64,000 nucleotides of DNA from JBAZZQ01 sp041658725 (GCA_041658725.1 JBAZZQ010000001.1:62001-126000); one strand, 5' to 3'; numbered from the stretch's first letter, positions 49,288 through 59,082 are shown. Made by a program: numbers and translations. Notes: generated by a model not told the origin, from the letters alone.

Positions 49288-51060
49288 ATGCCGAAATTAA
49301 CTATTAACAATATCGAAGTCCAGGCTCCCGAAGGAGTCTCTATTCTTGAAGCCGCCAAACAAGCAGGCGTCAGGATTCCCACACTCTGCTACCTTGAAAA
49401 AGTCCAGGCTATCGGCGCCTGCCGAGTCTGCCTGGTGGAAGTCGAAGGCGCGAAAACTCTCGTCGCCTCCTGCGTCATGCCGGTCGCGGAAGGGATGAAA
49501 GTCCAAACCAACACCAAGCGTGTCCGCGACGCCCGGCGAACGGTGGTCGAACTGTTGCTGTCCGATCACGACGGCGAGTGCCAAACCTGCGACCGCAACG
49601 ACGATTGCGAGCTCCAGGCCCTTGCCCGTGAATTGGGGATACGCGAAATCACTTATCCCGGAGAAAAGAGCAAAAGCGTCATTGATACCAGCACGCCTGC
49701 CCTCGTCCGCGATACGGGAAAATGCATCCTGTGCCGGCGATGCGTAACCGTTTGCGGGACCACACAGGGAGTAGCGGCACTATTCCCGCAAAACCGCGGT
49801 TTCAAAACGGTGGTCGGACCCGCATTCTGCTCCGAGCTTAAAGACGTCGTATGCGTTCAGTGCGGACAGTGCGGCGCTGTTTGCCCAGTCGGGTCCATCG
49901 GCGAAAATGATCAGATCGCGGAAGTCTGGGCGGCATTGGACGATCCGAGCAAGCATGTGGTCGTTCAAACCGCACCCGCCATTCGGGCTGCTTTGGGCGA
50001 ATGCTTCGGCCTACCCGCAGGAACGCTGGTAACCGGAAAAATGGTTTCCGCCCTTCGACGGCTTGGATTTGACGCTGTGTTCGATACCAACTTCACAGCC
50101 GACCTGACGATCATGGAAGAAGGCACTGAACTGCTGACGCGGCTTCAAAAAGCACTGGTCAAAAAGGAAGAAGTAGCCCTTCCCATGTTCACCAGTTGCT
50201 CGCCAGGATGGATCAAATTCATGGAACACTTTTACCCGGACATGCTGCCGAATCTCTCTACGTGTAAATCCCCGCAGCAGATGTTCGGCGCTGTTGCAAA
50301 GACCTATTACGCGAAAAAATTAAATAAACGCCCCGAGGATATTTTTGTCGTTTCGATCATGCCCTGCACCGCCAAGAAATTCGAGTGCCAGCGGCCGGAA
50401 ATGAATGACAGCGGTGTCCGCGATGTCGATGTGGTTTTGACGACCCGCGAACTCGGACGGATGATTAAGCAGGCGGGAATTGATTTCGTGTCTCTGCCCG
50501 ATGACAAGATGGACGCTCCTCTGGGCTTGTCGTCAGGGGCCGCCGATATTTTCGCCAACACGGGCGGCGTTATGGAAGCGGCATTGCGAACCGCGTATGA
50601 AATCATTACGGGTAGAACTTTGCCCTTCGATAACCTTCACGTCCAGCCCATCGCCGGTCTTGATGGTGTTAAAGAAGCAGCCCTTACGATTACAGGAACC
50701 AAACCCGAATGGTCCTTCCTCGAAGGGGCGATTGTGAAAATCGCCGTCGCGCATGGCCTGGGCAATGCCCGCAGTATCATCGAGCGAATTCGATCCGGCC
50801 AGGCGCAGTATCACTTTATCGAAGTGATGACCTGTCCGGGCGGATGCATCGGCGGCGGCGGTCAGCCGAGAGTAACCACCGACGAGGTCCGAAAGGCCAG
50901 GATCGCCGCGATCTACCGCGAGGATGAAGGCAAAAAAATGCGAAAATCCCACGAGAACGCGGAAGTAAAACAGATTTATGAGGAATTCCTGGGTCGTCCC
51001 CTCGGTGAAAAATCGCATCACCTGCTGCACACCAAGTACATCGTCCGTGAGCGGGTGTAA
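49288..51060 (+). CDS. hydA: [FeFe] hydrogenase catalytic subunit HydA
   Basis: 590 residues, M3-type. N-terminal [2Fe-2S] ferredoxin (Cys34, 45, 48, 62), a His/Cys [4Fe-4S] site (His94, Cys98, Cys101, Cys107), two [4Fe-4S] clusters (CILCRRC at 146-152 with Cys156; CVQCGQC-GAVC from 189), then the H-cluster domain: L1 TSCSPGW (302-308), L2 MPCTAKKFE (Cys360) and L3 MTCPGGCIGGGGQP. The usual TSCC pair in L1 reads TSCS. It makes or oxidises H2 with ferredoxin and NAD(H) as part of the HydABC complex. AAGGAG precedes the ATG. HydEFG maturases are not in the window. Confidence 0.95.
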   Translation: MPKLTINNIEVQAPEGVSILEAAKQAGVRIPTLCYLEKVQAIGACRVCLVEVEGAKTLVASCVMPVAEGMKVQTNTKRVRDARRTVVELLLSDHDGECQTCDRNDDCELQALARELGIREITYPGEKSKSVIDTSTPALVRDTGKCILCRRCVTVCGTTQGVAALFPQNRGFKTVVGPAFCSELKDVVCVQCGQCGAVCPVGSIGENDQIAEVWAALDDPSKHVVVQTAPAIRAALGECFGLPAGTLVTGKMVSALRRLGFDAVFDTNFTADLTIMEEGTELLTRLQKALVKKEEVALPMFTSCSPGWIKFMEHFYPDMLPNLSTCKSPQQMFGAVAKTYYAKKLNKRPEDIFVVSIMPCTAKKFECQRPEMNDSGVRDVDVVLTTRELGRMIKQAGIDFVSLPDDKMDAPLGLSSGAADIFANTGGVMEAALRTAYEIITGRTLPFDNLHVQPIAGLDGVKEAALTITGTKPEWSFLEGAIVKIAVAHGLGNARSIIERIRSGQAQYHFIEVMTCPGGCIGGGGQPRVTTDEVRKARIAAIYREDEGKKMRKSHENAEVKQIYEEFLGRPLGEKSHHLLHTKYIVRERV

Positions 51061-51092
51061 AAATAGGCGGTAACTGGACAGAAGATTTTTTT

Positions 51093-51168
51093 ACCACGAA
51101 TTGCATGGCCGGCACGAATAGACTATAATAAGTTCGTGCCAGGCTGTGTAATTCGTGGTTTCTTTTTG
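51093..51168. terminator. long inverted repeat, probable hydrogenase operon terminator
   Basis: Outer arms ACCACGAATT (51093) and AATTCGTGGT (51151-51160) and inner arms GGCACGAA/TTCGTGCC form a long interrupted stem, followed by TTCTTTTT. It lies 33 bases after hydA and ends 15 bases before the receiver gene, which may therefore be transcribed mostly by read-through or from its own signal. Confidence 0.65.
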
Positions 51169-51181
51169 GATTAAATGATCG

Positions 51182-51589
51182 ATGCAAAAAAAACTGCCCC
51201 TAATTCTTCTGATCGACGACGACCCGGACTTTACTGCGATGAACAAACTCATGCTTGAATCCAACGGGTATCGTATCCTTTGTACCCACGATTCGCGGGA
51301 GGCTTTAAAAAAGATGGCAGAGGATAAACCTTCACTGGTCATTACCGATTTAATGATGCAAAATCTGGATTCAGGGTTCGCTTTTTCCCGTCAGATGAAG
51401 CAGGACCCGCGATTCAAAGATATCCCGGTCATCATTCTGACCTCGGTCAGCAGTCAGCATGGATTTGATTTTCATCCGCGGAGCGGCGAGGAACTTTCCG
51501 CTATGAACGCCGACGCCTTTTTTGAAAAACCGATTTCCTCTAAAATCCTTCTCAAAAAAGTCGAGGAACTTATCAAACGAAATATTTAA
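51182..51589 (+). CDS. single-domain response regulator
   Basis: 135 residues: LILLIDDDPDF (acidic cluster), LVITDLMMQNLDSG (phosphoacceptor Asp near residue 55), VIILTSVSS and FFEKPIS (Lys near 115). It has a longer loop (QHGFDFHPRSGEELSAMNADAF) than standard receivers. It follows the hydrogenase operon after a hairpin; homologous receivers beside hydA suggest regulation of the hydrogenase, but the link is inferred. Its 3' end overlaps the convergent purQ gene by 17 bases. Confidence 0.82.
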   Translation: MQKKLPLILLIDDDPDFTAMNKLMLESNGYRILCTHDSREALKKMAEDKPSLVITDLMMQNLDSGFAFSRQMKQDPRFKDIPVIILTSVSSQHGFDFHPRSGEELSAMNADAFFEKPISSKILLKKVEELIKRNI

Positions 51590-52352
51590 CCGCGTTTGTG
51601 AAAATTTTCATTCCACTGGATTTTTTTTGCTTTGCGTTTTTGTCAGGATTTTGTGTCGGGTCGATGTGTCGTTCCGGATGCGGCATGAGGCCGAAGATTT
51701 TTCCGCTGGGGTCGCAAATTCCGGCGATATCATCGACCGATCCATTGGGGTTGATCGGAAAGGGGCCGGGTTGGCCGTGGTCGTCGACGTAACGAAAAAC
51801 AATTTGATCTTTCTGTCGCAACTGATCGAGAATTTCATTATCGCGGGGAATAAACTTTCCCTCGCCGTGCGCGACAGGCAGATAAATCATTTCTCCGGAC
51901 TTGATGAACGCGCATTTTCGGCTGAAGGATTTTAGCCAGACCCAACGATCTTCATATTTTCCGCTGTCGTTATCGCTGAGGGTGAGTTTCTGTGAAAAGT
52001 CGCCTTTAAGTTCCGGCTGGGGAAGGAGGCCCGCTTTGACCAGGACTTGAAACCCATTGCAAATTCCGAGCACGAGTTTGTCGCCCTGCACAAATTCGGA
52101 AAGTTGCTCGCCAAGCTCATGGCGCAGCCGGACGGCAAAAATCTTACCTGCCGAGATATCATCCCCGTAACTGAATCCGCCGGGAATGACTAATATCTGG
52201 TAATTATCGAGTAGGCGTGGGGAATCGCCCAGACGATTGATATGGACGGAATCGACACGGGCACCGGCCTGCTCGAAGGCGAAGACGGTTTCTTTATCGC
52301 AATTCGTTCCCGCCGCTCGCAGGACGATGACTCTTACATTTCCGTTGGTCAT
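51573..52352 (-). CDS. purQ: phosphoribosylformylglycinamidine synthase subunit PurQ
   Basis: 259 residues, class I glutamine amidotransferase. VIVLRAAGTNCDKETVFAFEQAGA opens the protein; catalytic Cys98 is in GICNGFQVL, and the His/Glu pair lies in GLMPHPERH. It supplies ammonia to PurL in purine synthesis. AGGAG lies five bases before the ATG at 52352. purL is not adjacent. trmB and nadD follow upstream on the same strand. Confidence 0.95.
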   Translation of the reverse strand: MTNGNVRVIVLRAAGTNCDKETVFAFEQAGARVDSVHINRLGDSPRLLDNYQILVIPGGFSYGDDISAGKIFAVRLRHELGEQLSEFVQGDKLVLGICNGFQVLVKAGLLPQPELKGDFSQKLTLSDNDSGKYEDRWVWLKSFSRKCAFIKSGEMIYLPVAHGEGKFIPRDNEILDQLRQKDQIVFRYVDDHGQPGPFPINPNGSVDDIAGICDPSGKIFGLMPHPERHIDPTQNPDKNAKQKKSSGMKIFTNAVKYFV

Positions 52353-52398
52353 AATTACTCCTAAAAAGGGCACACAAACCGGCCCCTACAATCAAAAA

Positions 52399-53010
52399 TT
52401 ATATCTTTTTTACCGCTACGCGGTAGATGCTTCTTCCTTCTTTGACAAATTTTGCTTCGTAATTGCTTAAAACCTCATTGCCGGCTGGACTGTCGAATTC
52501 GCAGGGGACAAAATTCGGAATCGCGGAAAGATTTGTTTCGATCTGCTGGAAATATTCCTCGTGGTCGCTGGCGGCGTAAATTTTTCCGCCAGGCATCAAG
52601 ACGCGGGAAAGGACTTGGCAAAAATCCGGTATAAAGAGTCTTCGTTTGTGATGCCGTTTTTTCGGCCAGGGGTCTGGAAAATACACGTGAAAGACCGATA
52701 CGGATTGCGGGGGAAGTTGCCGCATGACAAATTCCCGGGCGTCTGTTCGGAGCATTTTTACATTGGTCAGGTTCCATCGTCGGATTCTGTCGACGGTATA
52801 GCGATAGAATTTGCTGGCCCATTCGATTCCGAGAAAATTGTGATCGGGTTTGGTCTGTGCCAGATGCACCATCAGCGTGCCTCTGCCGCAGCCGATCTCG
52901 ATTTCCACCGGACGGTCATTGCCGAAAATCGTTTTGAAATCCGCGACCTGGCCGATTTCGTCCGACGGCAAGACGAATTGTTCATCCATGAGCAGAGGAG
53001 GTTTTGTCAT
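52399..53010 (-). CDS. trmB: tRNA (guanine-N7-)-methyltransferase
   Basis: 203 residues. SAM-binding VEIEIGCGRGTLMVHLA, then the family signature FPDPWPKKRHHKRRLF and a C-terminal TNYE-like SNYEAKF. It forms m7G46 in tRNA. Its ATG overlaps the nadD stop by four bases (ATGA), so the two are coupled. Confidence 0.95.
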   Translation of the reverse strand: MTKPPLLMDEQFVLPSDEIGQVADFKTIFGNDRPVEIEIGCGRGTLMVHLAQTKPDHNFLGIEWASKFYRYTVDRIRRWNLTNVKMLRTDAREFVMRQLPPQSVSVFHVYFPDPWPKKRHHKRRLFIPDFCQVLSRVLMPGGKIYAASDHEEYFQQIETNLSAIPNFVPCEFDSPAGNEVLSNYEAKFVKEGRSIYRVAVKKI

Positions 53011-53621
53011 CGATACAATCCTTCCCGGCGGATGTAGTCTTCGACGGCTGGCGGGACGAGGTATCGGATGCTTTTGCCCGTTTTGACGCGGCTTCGGATA
53101 TCGTGAGCGGAAATTTCGATCATGGGTGTTCGGATCAGATTTTTTTGAAGTTTATCAAATTGGGGTTTGTCCAGGTGGTCTTTTATGCCGGATAGGATAT
53201 CGTTAATTTCAATTCCGCCGCGGTAGGCGGTTACGATGTCCACCAGGTCGATGAGCCGCTTGAATTCATACCAGTTCGGCAAATCGCCAAGGTTGTCCGC
53301 GCCGATAAGCCAGTGGAGTTTGCTGCCTTCGTAAATTTTTTGAAAATGCGGCACGGAATTGACAGTATACGTCGGAGCGGTTTGCGATAATTCCCAATCG
53401 CTGATTTCGAATTGCGGATTATCCGCCAACGCCAGCCGGAGCATTTTCATCCGATGTTCACCGGAGGTGACAGGACGATTCTTTTTATGCGGCGGGTTGC
53501 CCGAAGGAATAAAAATAACCCGCGCGATCGCCAACTGCTCCGCCAGAGACTGGGCAATAATCAGGTGCCCCAGGTGTGGAGGATCAAACGTTCCGCCGAA
53601 CAATCCGATTTTCTGAATCAC
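53007..53621 (-). CDS. nadD: nicotinate-nucleotide adenylyltransferase
   Basis: 204 residues, nucleotidyltransferase fold with GLFGGTFDPPHLGHL (ATP-binding H-x-G-H) and the ISAHDIRSRVKTGKS signature with the second ATP-binding S-x-x-x-R. It makes NAD precursors. GTG start with GAGG upstream, coupled to trmB. Confidence 0.95.
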   Translation of the reverse strand: MIQKIGLFGGTFDPPHLGHLIIAQSLAEQLAIARVIFIPSGNPPHKKNRPVTSGEHRMKMLRLALADNPQFEISDWELSQTAPTYTVNSVPHFQKIYEGSKLHWLIGADNLGDLPNWYEFKRLIDLVDIVTAYRGGIEINDILSGIKDHLDKPQFDKLQKNLIRTPMIEISAHDIRSRVKTGKSIRYLVPPAVEDYIRREGLYR

Positions 53622-53864
53622 AGGAACCTCACAAGGATATTTTAGTTCCCTTTTCTATCATGGCAGGGGTTTAACTTCAAGGATAAGTCACAAAGTGGGA
53701 GCAACATGGTCACGAAACCATTTGTGCATTGATTTACAAATTGGTGCAAAAACATCGCGATTTTGGAGCAGTTTTTACGGGAAAGAAATCATTTTGTGCG
53801 ATTTTTGAAGAATGCAAATTAACCATTCAGCCTTTTTTATCGCGGAACGGCGTCCGGGGCGACC

Positions 53865-54420
53865 ATGTTGACCCGGACATCCAGAGGGGCAAATTCCAGG
53901 CTGGCCCGATCAGGGGTATCGCCCAAGGTGGCACAGACGTTGGCGCGACATTCGACGATTGCGCTGACCTTGGCGGTACACTCACGTGTTGAACGAGGAT
54001 CAGCTAACGGCCTTGAACCGATTGCCGGGATTGGCCATTGGACTTGAAAAAAAAGTCTTGCAAAGCACCGGAACAGATGGCCCGATGGGTCCGGAACACA
54101 ATCCCAAAAGTGGTACACTCCCTGGTACACTTCCCGTAGGGCTTTCAAGGGTTTCTGCGTCCACCATTGACCATCAGGGTAAGGACAAGAGTATCGTGAA
54201 TGCCGAAAGTGAAAACCCCCTTATAATGGCGAGAAACGGCAATTCTGGCCACCAAAAAGAAACGGTGGCCACTTCTGGCCACCGCAATTCTTCACTGAGG
54301 ACGCTGGGGCTCGGACCCAGGACCTACGCATTAAAAGGACAAGAATCCTACTGCAAGGGCCTGAAAATAAAGGGCTTAAATGGCGTTTTTGGCCTAAAAA
54401 CGAGGTTTGCAAGTGGTTGA
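53865..54420 (+). pseudogene. tyrosine integrase remnant (truncated, frameshifted)
   Basis: One frame reads LARSGVSPKVAQTLARHSTIALTL, typical of the C-terminal catalytic part of planctomycete phage-type tyrosine recombinases. The expected continuation RYTHVLNEDQLTALNRLPGL, holding the catalytic Tyr, lies in another frame from about 53974, so a two-base deletion has broken the gene. The N-terminal domain and the catalytic Arg region are missing. The second frame runs on to 54420 and passes through a tRNA-like fragment on the other strand. Confidence 0.7.
54297..54341 (-). other. tRNA 3'-half-like fragment (possible att site)
   Basis: On the minus strand, CTGGG, the loop TCCGAGC and CCCAG (54304-54320) form a T-arm-like stem and loop, preceded by TAGGTC (variable-loop-like) and a CTTTTAA loop. 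The anticodon stem does not pair, so this is no working tRNA. Integrases often insert at tRNA 3' ends, and the remnant lies inside the integrase relic. Confidence 0.4.
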
Positions 54421-54702
54421 CAAGTCACTGAGCACTCTATACACAAGATGTTACCCGGTTACGACTGACCCACTCAGTGACCCACTCACCATTGTGAAGG
54501 AAATGACTTTTCCTCGTTCCGGTTGAAAGCGATGGGCATTCCAATAGCCACCAAGTTCGCCATCCCAGATCACGGGGAATGTCATTGTGTGCTGTCAGGC
54601 TGCACTCTGGCGTTTTCGAGGTTCGATTTAATCGACATTGACGGCACTCCCATATCAGCATAAAATGATCCGCAAGAACTGGACAAAGGTTTATACTCGA
54701 CG

Positions 54703-56051
54703 ATGGTATTACAAGAATCCGAAATTCTGGAACTCAAAAAGTCCACCGCGGAATTGAAGGAAGCGGTGATTTCTATCGGTGCGATCCTGAACAAGCATCA
54801 GGGCGGCTTGCTCTATTTCGGTGTGAAGAACGATGGGACCCCGCGGTCGGTCAGGCGGTCGGTGATAAAACCGTCCGCGACATCTCGAAGGCCATTGCCG
54901 ACCACCTTGAGCCGAAGATCTACCCGGAAATCAAACCGGTAACCTTCAGCGGAAAGTCATGCATTGAGGTCCGGTTTTCTGGAAAACAAGTTCCCTATTT
55001 TGCATTTGGCCGCGCGTACATCCGCGTGGGCGACGAGGACAGGCAACTGTCCGCCAAGGGAATTGAGTCGTTTATTCTCAAGAAAAATTTTGAGGCGGTT
55101 CGCTGGGAATCCCAAGTCTCAACCCAAAACGAAAACGACCTGGATGTCGATCTGGTCAAGCGCTTTGTCCGCAAAGCCAACCAGGCGGGACGAATCAGGT
55201 TCAAGTTTCGTTCGGTTGGAGAAACCCTGAAAAAACTCGGCCTGCTTCAGGGTGGACATATTCTTCGGGCTGCCGAGGTGCTTTTCAGTTCCCATCCGCC
55301 CCTGAAGATTCAGGCGGCGGTCTTCACCGGGACCGACAAACTGACATTTCTGGACATCCGACAATTCGAGGGCAATCTTTTTTTCCTGCTCTTGGTGGCC
55401 GAAGAATACCTGAAAGAAAAAATGAACTGGCGGGTGAAGTTCGGAAAACTTCAGCGAGAGGAAATACCCGAGATTCCGCTGGAGGCCTTGCGGGAGGCCC
55501 TGGTGAACTCCGTGTGCCACCGCGATTATTGCTCCCCGGAAAGCAATTACCTGGCCGTCTACAAGAACCGGATCGAGATTGAAAACCCCGGCGAGTTCCC
55601 AGAAGGGTTTGAGCCGGAGGATTTCATTTACAAGGGAGAACGTTCTGTTCTTCGTAACCCCCTGATTGCCGATGTGCTTTATCGCACACGGGACATCGAG
55701 AAATGGGGGTCCGGGCTCAAGCGGATTCACGACGAGTGCGCCGGGCACGACATCAAGGTGGAATTCCAGAAGATGAAGGCTGGTTTTAAGGTGGTCTTTT
55801 ATCGAAGCGTTCCTACGGCACAGACGCCTCCGACACCTACCCCCCAAACTACCCCCCAAACTACCCTCAATATTCAAGCCACGATTTTGGCACTGATTCG
55901 GGAGATTCCGGCAATCACGAAGGAAGAACTTGCCCGACGGTTGAACCTGACCATCGACGGGATCAAGTACCATATCCGCAAGCTTCGAAGACAAGGCGTA
56001 CTGCTTTGGGAAGGCCCCAGCAAGGCCGGGCATTGGAAGATCAAGGCCTAA
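54703..56051 (+). pseudogene. AlbA_2/HATPase DNA-binding protein, frameshifted
   Basis: The first frame, from ATG 54703, encodes EILELKKSTAELKEAVISIGAILNKHQGGLLYFGVKNDGT, the start of an AlbA_2 (Schlafen-type) domain. At about 54840 the frame must change: the expected AVGDKTVRDISKAIADHLEPKI continues in the frame that later reads MGDEDRQLSAKGIESF (ATG 55026 onward). Two extra bases in a CCCC run explain the break. The rest has an HATPase_c_4-like domain (REALVNSVCHRDY, NPGEFPEG) and a C-terminal winged helix (ITKEELARRLNLTIDGIKYHIRKLRR). A sequencing error is not excluded. It is the left gene of the accessory region. Confidence 0.8.
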
Positions 56052-56333
56052 ACATGGAATTGCGCCGTCCGCGCAAAAAAGCCCGCGAATCTTAAAACAG
56101 CGAAAAGGGGACAAAGGGGTCATAATGGGGTCAAAAAAGGGACATGAAGCGGGGGTTATACCAAGAAAAAGAATTCCGGAAAGCGGGATATTTTCTTTCT
56201 TGCTGAAATGGGCTTTTTAAACCAAAATGACCGGTTGTTGTTCGATACGATAGTCAGGGTGTACGGCATGTCGTGTTGCTTCAATTGGCCAGCCACATTC
56301 CATCATAATCGTGGTTTCTCCGCAAACTTGGCG

Positions 56334-58076
56334 TCATTGCAGCCGGTTCAAAAGCGCCAGGAAATTCCGTTTGCGTCCGTGAGCGGCCCGGAGAGTTTGT
56401 AGATACGAAGCAAATTCCGTTTCTTGATTTGCTGTTTTCAAGAGCGCCCGGATTTTCTTGATCCAGGTGACGGCGTCCTTGTAATTATCGTTTCCCCCGT
56501 GGCTGATCAGTTTCTCAACGTGCTTCCGATAAATGGGAATGGCATCGACGGGATGTTCCTTTTCCCGCAACCGAGCCAGTTCCATCCACAGGTCGTCGGA
56601 GCAACCTCCGGCCAGGGCCTCCGTCCATGCGGTCTCGGCATCCTTTTCCCACAGATAAATCCGGACAAGAAGCGAATGGTCTCTTGGGGTTGACCAATCA
56701 TATCGACGAGCCTCTTTTTTTTCCTGGACGATCTTTTTTTGAATAAAGGCCAAAGCCTGCTCGCGCCATCGCGGCCAATCTTTAACACGTTCCGCATGCG
56801 TCTTGAGTTCCTGATACGAGTGCAAGTCGGGTCGGTCTTCCAGGTTGGCCCAGATCAATTTCATGGCCTCGTCGTGCCGTTTCTGCCTATGATACTCTTC
56901 GGCCAAGAAGGTGCGAAGTTGGGAGTCCGGTCGTTCGAGAAACGCCTTCAGACCGTCTTGGGCCCATTGGATTGCCCGGTCGTATTTCTTGTTCTCCCGG
57001 TAAAGCTGCGCGATCGCCAGGTAGTGATGGGCGGCGGACAAGTCACGGCTCTTGACGGCCACCAGAGCCTCAATGTCCCCTTGTCTCTCGGCCAGGTTTT
57101 CCATAATCGATTTTAAACCGTAGCGTCGATGATCGTAAGAATCCTCCCGCTGTCCGGGTTTTAATGCAGGTAGCTTGTTCCACTCGGTCTCCACCAGTTT
57201 GCGGAACGCGGCCAGGCCTTTTTCCCCCAGGACATCCGAATAGGTTTCCACCGTATGGTTAAAAACATTACCGTAATCGTCCATCTCCCATTCAAACAAT
57301 TGCCGGGCCAATCGTTCCGGATCGGGTTTGGCCGCCACGCAGGCGTCGTGGTGCAGTTCCTGCAACTCCTCAAAAGTATCCCCGATCCAGCCGTCGGAAT
57401 CATCCGCTACCCGCGAGATTTGTTCAAAGCGATCCATCGCATATTCGACCAGTTCCAACACCTCTTTGATATGCCCCTCCTTCAGCAAGTCTCTGAAATT
57501 CTTGATGATCTCGTCTAAATTACGAGTGGCTTCATACGGCGATTCGTAATCCGAATAGTCTCCCCCTCCGACCGCGTGATCGATGGCCTTGCGGATGGCG
57601 GCTGAATTTATCCCTTGTTGGCCGGTCCGCGACATTTTCATCATCAACCGGCCCAGAAGTTTTTCATCGTCCATAGCCTGACTCATGATGACTTCCACCA
57701 GGGCGGAAACTTCTTGAGTTTGAAGGAATTTGCGCAGGTCCTCCATCGACGGGGCTTTTTCCTTTTTTGAAGATTCGGTTCGACCGTGATCCGCCTTGCC
57801 CGGTTCCGCGCCTTTTTCCAGATATGCCAGCCCGGCCGCCACACAATGCTTGCAGAACTCCCCCTCCTGACCGAAAGGACAGTTACACTCGCCGTCCAGT
57901 TTGTCCTTGTGCATCCATAGCTTGACCTTGTACGTATGGGTCCCCCGCACCTTGGCAACGATGACCCCATTATCCTCAACCAGAGAAATCACCGCCCCTT
58001 CATGAAAGTAATCCACCCCCCGCTGCCAGGACCCGGAGCCCGCTAATTGCTTCAATTTTGCCTTCGTGAATTCCAT
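56334..58076 (-). CDS. SWIM zinc-finger protein with helical repeats
   Basis: About 580 residues. Residues 1-55 hold a domain starting MEFTKAKLKQLAGSGSWQRGVDYF; the SWIM motif CNCPFGQEGEFCKHC (C-x-C-x9-C-x-H) follows near residue 55-70. The rest is charged and helical, with TPR-like repeats in the C-terminal half (for example AHHYLAIAQLYRENKKYDRAIQWA). SWIM domains bind DNA or protein. An ATG at 58097 is also possible and would overlap the upstream gene's stop. It is coupled to the nucleotidyltransferase gene. Confidence 0.75.
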   Translation of the reverse strand: MEFTKAKLKQLAGSGSWQRGVDYFHEGAVISLVEDNGVIVAKVRGTHTYKVKLWMHKDKLDGECNCPFGQEGEFCKHCVAAGLAYLEKGAEPGKADHGRTESSKKEKAPSMEDLRKFLQTQEVSALVEVIMSQAMDDEKLLGRLMMKMSRTGQQGINSAAIRKAIDHAVGGGDYSDYESPYEATRNLDEIIKNFRDLLKEGHIKEVLELVEYAMDRFEQISRVADDSDGWIGDTFEELQELHHDACVAAKPDPERLARQLFEWEMDDYGNVFNHTVETYSDVLGEKGLAAFRKLVETEWNKLPALKPGQREDSYDHRRYGLKSIMENLAERQGDIEALVAVKSRDLSAAHHYLAIAQLYRENKKYDRAIQWAQDGLKAFLERPDSQLRTFLAEEYHRQKRHDEAMKLIWANLEDRPDLHSYQELKTHAERVKDWPRWREQALAFIQKKIVQEKKEARRYDWSTPRDHSLLVRIYLWEKDAETAWTEALAGGCSDDLWMELARLREKEHPVDAIPIYRKHVEKLISHGGNDNYKDAVTWIKKIRALLKTANQETEFASYLQTLRAAHGRKRNFLALLNRLQ

Positions 58077-58089
58077 ATTACCTAATTCA

Positions 58090-59037
58090 TTACCCATCGG
58101 ATTGGTTCTTATCCTCTTTCCCCTCGTATAACACACGGTAGTGTTCAATCGTATCCCAATCCAAAGCAAAATTCGCATACTGCTTGAGCAGACGAAACTT
58201 TCCACAACCGGGAATCTGGCATTCGCTTTTATCTCGGGGGCAAGAATTAAAGGCGCACAATCGGCCAAGGTACCGATTCGTACCCGGTTCCAGAAGGAAC
58301 ACATCTATCTGATGGTGGGCGGGAGTGAGGCCCGTTTTCTCCCGGAGGGTGTTCAAAGCGGCATTCCGGGCTTTGAATAGTGCTTTTAAAGAATTCAAAT
58401 CACTGACCCAGACGGCCAGATCCACGTCTTTGCACTCATGCGGTAGTGCCACATTATACCGGCGGAATTCGGCAAATCGCGGGACTTCCCTTGTAAGAGG
58501 CTGAGCGACCGACCCGAACAGAACCACTTTTTCCACGAACGGCAATTTTGAAAAGGCCGCCGCCACAAATTCCACGGTAATCTGAAAGTCCCTCCACCGT
58601 TTCTGTAAGCATTGCTCTTGCTCGGCGATCGCCCGTTCCGACGGTCGATCGCAGGAATCCTCCCATTCATCGCCCTCCTCCCCATCAGGGAGATGGTTGC
58701 TCCCGGCGAGCGAATCCGCCTCATCAACGTGATCGGTCGAAGGGAAATTTCCAACATCAACGTCTCCTTGCCGTCCAATGGGAACAAGGTCCCGCTCAGA
58801 CGGTTTTGCTTTTCGTGCCTTCTTTCGGGCCGCTTTTTCCTGTCGCTTCCCATACATCTCTCGAACCCAGTCCTCGACCAGCAATTTCCACCGCTGGGAT
58901 GGCGAAGGGATGTTTTTTATCAGGCTTTTCGGATTCAGACCCATTTCCTGGGCCATCCGCAGAGCCTCGGCGCTCAGCCGGCATCTCTGTTTGGCTCTTT
59001 GCCATTCGTCCTGGATGTGACCGTGTTTTCCAGACAT
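58090..59037 (-). CDS. nucleotidyltransferase-domain protein
   Basis: 315 residues. The N-terminal 130 are charged, Lys/Arg- and Asp/Glu-rich. The C-terminal part has a nucleotidyltransferase core: FVEKVVLFGSVAQPL (GS motif) and CKDVDLAVWVSDL (DxD). A Cys-rich stretch, CAFNSCPRDKSECQIPGCGKF, may bind a metal. Minimal nucleotidyltransferases can be toxins or effectors, but no HEPN partner is adjacent. It is coupled to the SWIM protein downstream. Confidence 0.65.
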   Translation of the reverse strand: MSGKHGHIQDEWQRAKQRCRLSAEALRMAQEMGLNPKSLIKNIPSPSQRWKLLVEDWVREMYGKRQEKAARKKARKAKPSERDLVPIGRQGDVDVGNFPSTDHVDEADSLAGSNHLPDGEEGDEWEDSCDRPSERAIAEQEQCLQKRWRDFQITVEFVAAAFSKLPFVEKVVLFGSVAQPLTREVPRFAEFRRYNVALPHECKDVDLAVWVSDLNSLKALFKARNAALNTLREKTGLTPAHHQIDVFLLEPGTNRYLGRLCAFNSCPRDKSECQIPGCGKFRLLKQYANFALDWDTIEHYRVLYEGKEDKNQSDG

Positions 59038-59082
59038 GGTGAAATTATCGCAGAGTCGCGAGGGGATGGCAAGGGCAGGATT

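Noticed and set aside
53729..53992. 87-residue frame left of the integrase relic
   Set aside because: It reads the integrase DNA in the wrong register and has no ribosome site.
54297..54341. Functional tRNA gene
   Set aside because: Only the T-arm is convincing; the anticodon stem does not pair and no full cloverleaf can be drawn.
54582..54794. Minus-strand frame opposite the AlbA_2 start
   Set aside because: Antisense to a recognisable domain, without family resemblance.
55119..56123. 334-residue minus-strand frame opposite the AlbA_2 gene
   Set aside because: Long only because of codon bias on the other strand; the plus strand has conserved AlbA_2, ATPase and winged-helix motifs.
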